A DNA stretch of 38,687 bases from Oscillospiraceae bacterium (lineage in GTDB: Bacteria > Bacillota > Clostridia > Oscillospirales > CAG-272), in assembly GCA_015064205.1 (NCBI GenBank), contig SVSR01000017.1, forward strand, positions 1 to 38,687, read 5' to 3'. The notes below the pieces were generated by a model. It was given only the letters and a program-made list of their open reading frames with translations, did no database searches and was not told the origin of the DNA. Shown one piece after another: positions 32,471 to 38,687 of the stretch (position 1 is its first letter; every line of letters starts with the position of its first letter). Made by a program: the position numbers and the translations under genes.

Positions 32471-33646
32471 ATGGAAAAGAGATTTGTTTACGCCGATAAT
32501 TCGGCAACAACACCCGTTTATCCCGAGGTGCTTGAAGCTATGATGCCTGCATTTGGCGATGTGTACGGAAATCCGTCAAGCCTTTACTCGAAGGGCGGCG
32601 AGGCTAAACGTATACTTGATGCTTCAAGAGAAAAAATAGCGGAGGTTCTTGGCTGCAAGCCAACAGAATTTTTCTTTACCTCATGCGGTACCGAATCGGA
32701 CAACTGGGCTATAAAGGGTGCGGCACGCGCAAATGCTTCGCGTGGCAAGCATCTTGTTACAACCAAGATTGAGCATCACGCCGTGCTTCATACGATGAAG
32801 TCACTTGAAAAGGAAGGCTTTGAAGTGACCTACGTTGCTCCGGACAGCGAGGGTATTATTTCTCCCGAAAGCATTGTGGCGGCGCTCAGAGAGGATACAA
32901 CTCTTGTGGCGGTTATGTACGCTAACAATGAGATAGGAACCATCGAGCCGATACGCGAGATAACAGAAGCAGTAAAGGCGTATAATAATAAAATAGTAGT
33001 GTTTACAGACGCCGTTCAGGCGCTTGGCAACGTGAAGATAAACCTTCATGAGCTTGGCGTAGACATGCTAAGTATCTCAGGCCATAAGATACACGCGCCT
33101 AAGGGAATAGGCGGACTTTATATAAAGACTGGCACGAGAGTTCATACATTTGTAGACGGCGGCGGACAGGAAAGAAACCGACGCGGAGGTACGGAAAACG
33201 TTGCATATATTGCAGGACTTGCAAAAGCTATTGAGCTTGCGGATAAAAATCTTGCCGACGCGCCGCGCATAGCAAAGATGAGAGACAGACTTATAAAGGA
33301 AATAGTTGAAAAGATCCCTTACGTCAGAGTTAACGGATCGCTTGAAAAGAGACTGCCCGGTAACGTGAACGTAGCTTTTGAGTATATTGAGGGCGAAAGT
33401 ATGCTTCTGCTTCTTGATATGTGGGGAATATGCTCGTCAACCGGCTCGGCTTGCTCATCTAATTCGCTTGAGCCTTCGCACGTGCTTCTTTCGATAGGCG
33501 TTCCGGTTGAAGTTGCTCACGGTTCGCTCAGACTTTCTCTCGGACGTGACAATACTGAAGAGGACGTTGATTATATACTTGAAGTACTGCCTCGGGTGGT
33601 ACAAAGACTTAGAGATATGAGCCCGATATATCCGGGCAACAAATAA
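32471..33646 (+). CDS. nifS: Cysteine desulfurase NifS
   Basis: This PLP enzyme removes sulfur from cysteine for iron-sulfur cluster assembly. The 391-residue protein has the opening YADNSATTPV, H103 in IEHHAVL over the cofactor ring, the PLP lysine K206 in SISGHKIHAPKG, and the persulfide cysteine C328 in SSTGSACSS. The short active loop is of the NifS/IscS group. It is followed 14 bp later by nifU, and the pair forms a minimal assembly module. No IscR-like repressor, ferredoxin or HscAB gene is nearby. The ribosome-binding site (GAAAGG) is set rather far from the ATG. Confidence 0.96.
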   Translation: MEKRFVYADNSATTPVYPEVLEAMMPAFGDVYGNPSSLYSKGGEAKRILDASREKIAEVLGCKPTEFFFTSCGTESDNWAIKGAARANASRGKHLVTTKIEHHAVLHTMKSLEKEGFEVTYVAPDSEGIISPESIVAALREDTTLVAVMYANNEIGTIEPIREITEAVKAYNNKIVVFTDAVQALGNVKINLHELGVDMLSISGHKIHAPKGIGGLYIKTGTRVHTFVDGGGQERNRRGGTENVAYIAGLAKAIELADKNLADAPRIAKMRDRLIKEIVEKIPYVRVNGSLEKRLPGNVNVAFEYIEGESMLLLLDMWGICSSTGSACSSNSLEPSHVLLSIGVPVEVAHGSLRLSLGRDNTEEDVDYILEVLPRVVQRLRDMSPIYPGNK

Positions 33647-33660
33647 TAAGGAGGAAAAAT

Positions 33661-34092
33661 ATGTACAGCGAAAAGGTTATGGACCATTTCTCGGCTCCCA
33701 GAAATGTGGGCGAGATTGAAAATGCCGATGGCGTTGGCGAAGTTGGCAACGCAGTATGTGGCGATATAATGAAGATATTCTTAAAGATAGAAAACGGCGT
33801 TATAGTCGATGTGAAATTCAAGACCTTCGGATGCGGAGCGGCGATTGCGACGAGCAGCATGGCTACCGAGATGATCAAAGGCAAAAAAATTGAAGAAGCA
33901 CTTGAACTTACTAATAAGGCAGTAGTGGAAGCGCTTGACGGACTTCCGCCTGCAAAGATCCATTGTTCGGTTCTTGCGGAAGAAGCGGTGAAAAGCGCCA
34001 TAGCTGATTATTATGATAAAAATGGAATCGAGCATAACATAAATATTGGATGTGACTGCAATTGTGAAGGCTGCCATAAGCACGATCACTGA
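33661..34092 (+). CDS. nifU: Iron-sulfur cluster scaffold NifU (IscU type)
   Basis: This scaffold holds nascent [2Fe-2S] clusters with sulfur from NifS. The 143-residue protein has the three ligand cysteines C33 (VCGD), C58 (FGCGA) and C102 (HCSVL), and D35 that tunes cluster release. Only the N-terminal NifU/IscU domain is present; the ferredoxin and C-terminal domains of classical NifU are missing. After residue 128 it carries an extra tail, CDCNCEGCHKHDH, with four cysteines and three histidines, which looks like a metal-binding add-on. AAGGAGG precedes the ATG, and a strong terminator follows. Confidence 0.95.
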   Translation: MYSEKVMDHFSAPRNVGEIENADGVGEVGNAVCGDIMKIFLKIENGVIVDVKFKTFGCGAAIATSSMATEMIKGKKIEEALELTNKAVVEALDGLPPAKIHCSVLAEEAVKSAIADYYDKNGIEHNINIGCDCNCEGCHKHDH

Positions 34093-34111
34093 TAATTGTA
34101 ATTAATAATGT

Positions 34112-34152
34112 GATGCCGCAGAACGAAAAGAGGCTCTGCGGCATCTTTTTTT
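34112..34152 (+). terminator. Terminator of the nifS-nifU run
   Basis: GATGCCGCAGA and TCTGCGGCATC form a perfect 11-bp stem with a 12-nt loop and are followed by seven T residues (34146-34152). Confidence 0.9.
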
Positions 34153-34501
34153 GCAATGTTTGTGCAACTTGTATAAGTGTAGAAAAAACTAAGCGGAATT
34201 TGTACATAATGACGAACGGTAGTTTTGGAAAAATACGGAAAACTACTGTAATATATGTGCAAAAAAAGTAATTTAAAATAACAATAGAAACGGACCAAAA
34301 AAGTAAATTATTTAATTAACCGTATTAATAGGAAGTATTGCATATTTATTAGTAAATTAAAATTACATGTATGAGCTTGATACGTGTTGATAAAAAACGT
34401 CAAAAGTACCAAATGGGAATTTGCTCCAAGTTAAACTTCGGATAAATGGAAAACAGATTGAAATGTGAAACTATTGGGGAATTTATATCACTTTGGCAGT
34501 A
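34153..34501. other. AT-rich intergenic stretch with an inverted repeat
   Basis: No coding region with a ribosome-binding site was found here on either strand. An 8-bp inverted repeat (GTAGTTTT at 34219-34226 and AAAACTAC at 34239-34246) is present. Two similar A-rich tracts (AAAAAAGTAATTT near 34261 and AAAAAAGTAAATT near 34298) are the only other repeated elements noted. It may hold regulator sites for the sugar transporter operon. Confidence 0.4.
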
Positions 34502-34530
34502 TTGACAATTATTTTTCCTTATGATATTAT
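34502..34530 (+). promoter_or_regulatory. Promoter of the sugar ABC transporter operon
   Basis: TTGACA (34502-34507), a 17-bp spacer and TATTAT (34525-34530) with an extended TG form a strong sigma-A promoter. The start codon lies about 250 bp downstream, so a long leader is transcribed. Confidence 0.7.
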
Positions 34531-34595
34531 ATTTATAAGTAAATCAAGTCGCATATATCTTTGATGATAGGGCCTTTTAAACGACTAAAAAGCTT

Positions 34596-34713
34596 ATCCT
34601 GAATGTGCATTGAATCAGAGTACGAGCACATAGGATCGGCTTTTGTTTTGTGATAAGGCAAAATCGGGCGCCGGTCGTGTACGAGTGACACACATTCTTT
34701 TGAATGTCCGGCG
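34596..34713 (+). promoter_or_regulatory. Candidate structured RNA leader upstream of the solute-binding gene
   Basis: A hairpin with ATCCT/AGGAT and TGTGC/GCACA stems spans 34596-34636. Downstream, CGCCGG (34669-34674) pairs with CCGGCG (34708-34713). They enclose GTGT/ACAC (34677-34691) and ACATTC-TTTT-GAATGT (34692-34707), with no unpaired bases between the last helices. This makes a compact three-way junction. I do not recognise a known riboswitch consensus. It lies inside the predicted leader, 70 bp before the start codon. Confidence 0.45.
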
Positions 34714-34783
34714 GTAAATTTGCGACAGGGTTTAAAATTATGAACAGATTCTCTTCAAAGTAATCTTGTCAGGAGGAAATTTT

Positions 34784-37700
34784 ATGAAAAGAACGAGATT
34801 AACACGGCTTATTGCCGCGATGCTCTCACTTCTGATGCTTGTTGGCTGCTTCAGCTTTACGACTGCGGCGGAGGACACTGAAGCTGAAGAAAAGGTAATG
34901 TCTTATGACATTGAAGAAGTTAAAGCGCTTCTTAATGCATTGACGTATACCGAATATACTTCAAGGAATGCAAGGCATCCTAAAGCAACAAGTACGGTTG
35001 TGGTAAACGCGGTTGACTTTGATACTGAGCATACCGATGCCGCTGTTAGGGTTGTTACCGACTACGAAGGTGATAAGGGCGAAGCCCTTTTCCTGCCCAC
35101 AGACGGTACGGTTTCGTGGAACGTAAGCTTCCCTGAGACTGGTAAGTATGCGGTAAAGCTCTATTATGCTTCCACGGGAAACCAGAAGTCAACTTCAATT
35201 GAGCGTGCATGCCGTATAGATGGCGAGTTCCCCTTTAAGGGACTCAGATATCTTACGATAACGAAAAACTGGAATCCGGTTATATTTGACGCCACGACAG
35301 CTCAGTCTGAAACAGAAAACGGACTCAGAATTGCTGAGGACGGATCATTCAGGTTCCAGACTGATATTAATGGTAACGATATAAAACCCAATCTTGTGGA
35401 AACTTCAAGATGGGCAGAATATTCGCTCTCTGACTCTACGGGATACGACGTATATCCGTATGAGATCGTTTTTACGGAGGGTGAGCACAGATTTTCTCTT
35501 GAAGCTTCGAGAGATGAGATGGTTCTTAAGAAAATTGAGTTCTATCCGCTTGTAGAGACTAAAACCTATGAGCAGGTACTTGCTGAGTATGAAGCTAAGG
35601 GTTATAAATCCGCAACGGCGGAGCCCATAAAGATCGAAGCGGAATTTCCTGTTGCTTCGTCTGACAGAACCATATACCCTCAGAACGACAGATCATCTGC
35701 TATAACATCTCCGCAGGATCCGTCCAAGACGAAGATGAATGCGATCGGCGGAACGAAATGGCAGTCGGTAGGTCAGTGGATTGAATACAAGTTCACTTGC
35801 GAAGAAAGCGGTCTTTATTACATAGCTACCAGATTTAAGCAGTCTGATCTTGCGGGTATCTACGTAACACGTCGTTTGTACATAAACGATGAGATCCCCT
35901 TTGATGAGGCTAATTACTGTCAGTTCAATTATTCGGGTGACTGGCAGGCAGCGCCTCTCAATAACGGTGAAACCAATTTTCAGTTCTACTTTGAAGAAGG
36001 AAAAGAATATACGATCAAGCTTGAGGTTGCTCTTGGTCATGTAGGTGATATACTCGAACTTGCAAGCAACTCGATGAGCTCGATGAATGCGGATTATCTT
36101 AAGATATTGCAGATCACGGGTTCAGACCCCGACGAATACCGTGACTACAACTTCAACGTACTTATCCCCAATATAATTAAGGATCTGTATGAACAGAGCC
36201 AGATACTTACAAGCATATCAAAAACGCTTGTTGAGATAAGCGGTGAAAAGAGCAGTAACTCGGCAACGCTTGATAATATTTCGCGTACACTTTATAAGAT
36301 GGCAACGGATGAAGACGAGGTTGCAAGAAACCTTGCAACTATGAAGAGCTATATCGGTACACTCGGTACTTGGATAAACAGCTCTCAGAATCAGCCTCTT
36401 CTCTTAGACTATATTTCAATCTGCCCGGTAAACGCAGAGGATGCGCTTCCCAGAGCGAATGCAAGCTTTTTTGAATCTCTCAAGTATGAAGTTCTTTCAT
36501 TCATAAGCAGTTTCCGTACAGACTACAGTAACCTTGGTGCAACTCGTGAGATCAATGAGGATGAAGTCCTTGAAGTTTGGATCTCCGGCGGACGTGACCA
36601 GGCGCAGATAGTAAGAAATCTTGTGGATAACAAGTTCACAAATGAAACCAATATAGGTGTAAACTTAAAGCTTATAGCGGCAGGAACGCTTCTTCCTGCA
36701 ACACTTTCGGGCGCCGGACCTGACATTTCGCTTACTAATGCGCAGGGCGACCCGATACAGTACGCTATCCGTAACGCGGTAACTAAGCTTAACGATTTCG
36801 ACACGTTTGATGAGGTAACGTCAAGATTTGACGAAGCGGCAATGATACCGCTGACGCTGTATGGAGACACATACGGACTTCCCGAGACAATGACGTTCTC
36901 GATGATGTTCTACCGTAAAGACGTATTTGCTGATCTCGGCCTTGATATACCGCGCACATGGGATGAGCTTATGGCGTTGATACCGATCCTTCAATATAAT
37001 AATATGGAAGCGGGTATTCCGGCTTCGACGGCAGGTCTTAACCTCTTGCTCTACCAGATGGGCGGAGAGGTATATGCCGATGAAGGTATGAGAATTGGAT
37101 ATGATTCAAATATTGCGCTTGAAGCTTTTGATAAGCTCTGCTCATATTTCACAAACTACGGTTTCCCCGTAACATACGATTTTGCAAACCGTTTCAGAAC
37201 AGGTGAGCTTCCGCTCGGATTCTCCGATTATGTAGCTTCTTATAACCAGCTTACTATATTCGCAACAGAAATACGCGGGCTCTGGGAATTCGTTCCGCTT
37301 CTCGGATACGAGAATGCAGACGGTACGATCAATAACGATTCACTTGTAACCGTTGCGCCTATGATGATGATGGCAGGCGTTAAGGATCCCGAAAAGGCAT
37401 GGGATTTTATGGATTGGTTCGTAACAGCCGATATCCAGGCGGCATATGCAAATGAAGTCGTTGCAACGATCGGTCAGGGTGCGATGTACGCAACCGCAAA
37501 CAAGGAAGCGCTTGAATCACTTCCTTGGGCAACGAGTGACTACAACAACATTATGGAACAGATCAAGAGCCTTTCTTCTGTTCCCGAGTATCCGGGAGGA
37601 TACATCCTTGCCCGTTATACAAACTTTGCATTCCTTGATGCATACAATAACGATGCAGATCCCGTTGAGTCGCTTCTCGGCTACGTTGACGATATCAATA

Positions 37701-37807
37701 AGGAAATTACAAGAAAGCGTGAGGAGTTTGATCTTGAAACACTTGAGCTTGGCGAAACACTTGCCGAAAAGAGAGCAAGGGAAGCAGCTCAGGCTGAAAA
37801 AGAATAA
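34784..37807 (+). CDS. Large lipoprotein with two CBM-like domains and an ABC solute-binding domain
   Basis: This 1007-residue protein likely captures oligosaccharides for the following ABC permease. The signal peptide has lipobox LVGC (C22). Two related beta-rich regions follow (about 50-255 and 275-445), the second opening IKIEAEF as in CBM6/35 modules. Both contain an R...Y/C-xI(D/N)xExPF pattern. A mostly helical linker (about 455-540) leads to a family 1 solute-binding domain (about 590-985), with ISGGRDQAQI, DIPRTWDELMALIP and the PEKAWDFMDWF motif. A glutamate-rich tail ends the protein. Typical binding proteins are about 400-450 residues, so this is more than twice as long. The ATG at 34784 follows AGGAGG. 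The substrate cannot be told. Confidence 0.85.
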   Translation: MKRTRLTRLIAAMLSLLMLVGCFSFTTAAEDTEAEEKVMSYDIEEVKALLNALTYTEYTSRNARHPKATSTVVVNAVDFDTEHTDAAVRVVTDYEGDKGEALFLPTDGTVSWNVSFPETGKYAVKLYYASTGNQKSTSIERACRIDGEFPFKGLRYLTITKNWNPVIFDATTAQSETENGLRIAEDGSFRFQTDINGNDIKPNLVETSRWAEYSLSDSTGYDVYPYEIVFTEGEHRFSLEASRDEMVLKKIEFYPLVETKTYEQVLAEYEAKGYKSATAEPIKIEAEFPVASSDRTIYPQNDRSSAITSPQDPSKTKMNAIGGTKWQSVGQWIEYKFTCEESGLYYIATRFKQSDLAGIYVTRRLYINDEIPFDEANYCQFNYSGDWQAAPLNNGETNFQFYFEEGKEYTIKLEVALGHVGDILELASNSMSSMNADYLKILQITGSDPDEYRDYNFNVLIPNIIKDLYEQSQILTSISKTLVEISGEKSSNSATLDNISRTLYKMATDEDEVARNLATMKSYIGTLGTWINSSQNQPLLLDYISICPVNAEDALPRANASFFESLKYEVLSFISSFRTDYSNLGATREINEDEVLEVWISGGRDQAQIVRNLVDNKFTNETNIGVNLKLIAAGTLLPATLSGAGPDISLTNAQGDPIQYAIRNAVTKLNDFDTFDEVTSRFDEAAMIPLTLYGDTYGLPETMTFSMMFYRKDVFADLGLDIPRTWDELMALIPILQYNNMEAGIPASTAGLNLLLYQMGGEVYADEGMRIGYDSNIALEAFDKLCSYFTNYGFPVTYDFANRFRTGELPLGFSDYVASYNQLTIFATEIRGLWEFVPLLGYENADGTINNDSLVTVAPMMMMAGVKDPEKAWDFMDWFVTADIQAAYANEVVATIGQGAMYATANKEALESLPWATSDYNNIMEQIKSLSSVPEYPGGYILARYTNFAFLDAYNNDADPVESLLGYVDDINKEITRKREEFDLETLELGETLAEKRAREAAQAEKE

Positions 37808-37845
37808 GACGACTGACAGATACATTATATAAAGGAGAAAAACAC

Positions 37846-38687
37846 ATGTCACAGAATACGGCAACGGCAGAAGTAAAAAAGCCGGTATCGCGTAAAGACA
37901 TGACAAAATGGCAGTGGACGCTGAAGGAAATAAAGCGCAACAAGACAGCATATTTCATGGTTGCACCCTTTATGATCCTCTTTTTCATATTCACCGTTTT
38001 GCCAGTCGGTATGTCGATTGTACTCAGTTTTACGAGATTCAATCTTCTCGAATGGCCGGAATTCATCTTCATGGATAACTATATAAGACTGTTCCTTGAC
38101 GATGATATATTCCTCTTGGCTTGCCAGAACACGCTGGTGTTTGCGGCGATCACAGGACCGGTATCATATTTGATGTCCCTTCTTATCGCATGGTTTATAA
38201 ATGAACTTTCACCTAAGATAAGAGCAATCGTAACACTTATCTTCTATGCACCGAGTATTTCAGGTTCGGTTTATCTTATCTGGAGCGTCCTCTTCTCGAG
38301 TGACTCGTACGGATATATCAACGCTTGGCTGATGGAGCTTGGCTTTATAACGAGCCCGATACTTTGGTTTCAGGATGCAACATACGTTATGGGACTTTGT
38401 ATAGTAGTTGCTCTCTGGACTTCACTTGGTACATCGTTCCTTTCGTTCATCGCAGGTCTTCAGGGTATCGACAAGAGCCTTTATGAAGCGGCGGCGGTTG
38501 ACGGAATCAAGAACAGATGGCAGGAGTTATGGTACGTAACGCTTCCTACGATGAGACCGCAGCTTATGTTCGGTGCGGTTATGTCGATAACACAGTCGTT
38601 CGGTTTCGGCGCGATCGTAACAGCGCTTGCAGGTTTCCCGTCGGTAGACTATGCGGCGCACACTATCATGCATCACCTTGAAGACTA
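37846..38687 (+). CDS. Sugar ABC transporter permease (MalF/UgpA type), partial
   Basis: This gene runs off the right edge; 280 residues are visible. After a basic cytoplasmic tail (1-45) come hydrophobic segments starting near AYFMVAPFMILFFIFTVLP. The EAA loop that docks the ATPase is seen as YEAAAVDGIKNRWQELW followed by VTLPTMRPQ. These are the hallmarks of binding-protein-dependent sugar permeases of the MalF/UgpA group. AAAGGAG precedes the ATG by about eight bases, 38 bp after the solute-binding gene. A second permease of MalG type is expected beyond the window. No ATPase gene is seen, and in Firmicutes a shared MsmX-type ATPase often serves such systems. Confidence 0.93.
   Translation, partial: MSQNTATAEVKKPVSRKDMTKWQWTLKEIKRNKTAYFMVAPFMILFFIFTVLPVGMSIVLSFTRFNLLEWPEFIFMDNYIRLFLDDDIFLLACQNTLVFAAITGPVSYLMSLLIAWFINELSPKIRAIVTLIFYAPSISGSVYLIWSVLFSSDSYGYINAWLMELGFITSPILWFQDATYVMGLCIVVALWTSLGTSFLSFIAGLQGIDKSLYEAAAVDGIKNRWQELWYVTLPTMRPQLMFGAVMSITQSFGFGAIVTALAGFPSVDYAAHTIMHHLED

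Noticed and set aside
34200-34298. Minus-strand frame of 70 codons in the gap after nifU
   Set aside because: Low-complexity aromatic-rich product, no ribosome-binding site, and it overlaps the terminator region.
34379-34395. Possible CcpA (cre) site, TTGATACGTGTTGATA
   Set aside because: The central CG and flanking symmetry do not match the cre consensus well enough to call.

Overview
The window looks like chromosomal DNA from a low-to-mid GC Firmicute of class Clostridia, most likely an anaerobic gut-type relative of the Oscillospirales. This is inferred from gene order and protein style: an mraZ-rsmH-ftsL dcw cluster, a PASTA-containing class B PBP, a MurE with the meso-diaminopimelate motif, strong AGGAGG ribosome-binding sites, sigma-A promoters and a very long lipoprotein sugar-binding protein. 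I cannot name the genus. No tRNA, rRNA, transposase, phage gene or CRISPR array was seen.

Layout. (1) 1-2653, minus strand: a compact three-gene restriction-modification operon. It has a 59-residue ribbon-helix-helix protein, a nuclease-methyltransferase fusion of BcgI type, and the start of a specificity subunit cut by the window edge. Genes overlap by 8 nt, and the promoter is embedded in a perfect 38-bp inverted repeat. (2) 2750-17059, minus strand: a division and cell-wall cluster running mraZ, rsmH, ftsL, class B PBP, murE, murF, mraY, ftsW, murG, ftsQ/divIB, ftsZ, then a D,D-carboxypeptidase. murD, murC, murB and ftsA are absent from it. The mraZ promoter carries four repeats at 10-bp spacing that look like the MraZ operator. 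(3) 17417-20324, plus strand: an orphan sensor histidine kinase and radA, converging with no gap on a CwlD-like amidase (20325-21059, minus). (4) 21199-25379, plus: rimM, trmD, an O-antigen-ligase-like membrane protein and two tandem DUF4330-like membrane-anchored proteins. (5) 25580-28902, plus: HPr, uvrC, rsmD, coaD. (6) 28945-30725: a PhoP/PhoB-like response regulator (minus) divergent from a lipoprotein glycerophosphodiesterase (plus), with 11-bp-periodic direct repeats resembling a Pho box at the regulator promoter. (7) 30785-34092, plus: ychF, rnhA, and a nifS-nifU iron-sulfur pair. (8) 34153-38687, plus: a 0.6-kb leader region with a possible structured RNA, then a 1007-residue two-CBM-like plus solute-binding lipoprotein and a truncated sugar ABC permease.

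How it fits together. The dcw block supplies lipid II synthesis (MurE, MurF, MraY, MurG), its polymerisation and crosslinking (FtsW, PBP), the divisome (FtsL, FtsQ, FtsZ) and trimming (carboxypeptidase, CwlD-like amidase). The regulator, its repeats and the glycerophosphodiesterase suggest phosphate-starvation control, and the kinase about 10 kb away is a candidate partner. The strongest leads for undescribed biology are the RHH-controlled type IIB-like R-M operon, the ligase plus twin DUF4330 module, the structured leader before the sugar-binding lipoprotein, and a possible alternative-hairpin switch between the PBP gene and murE.
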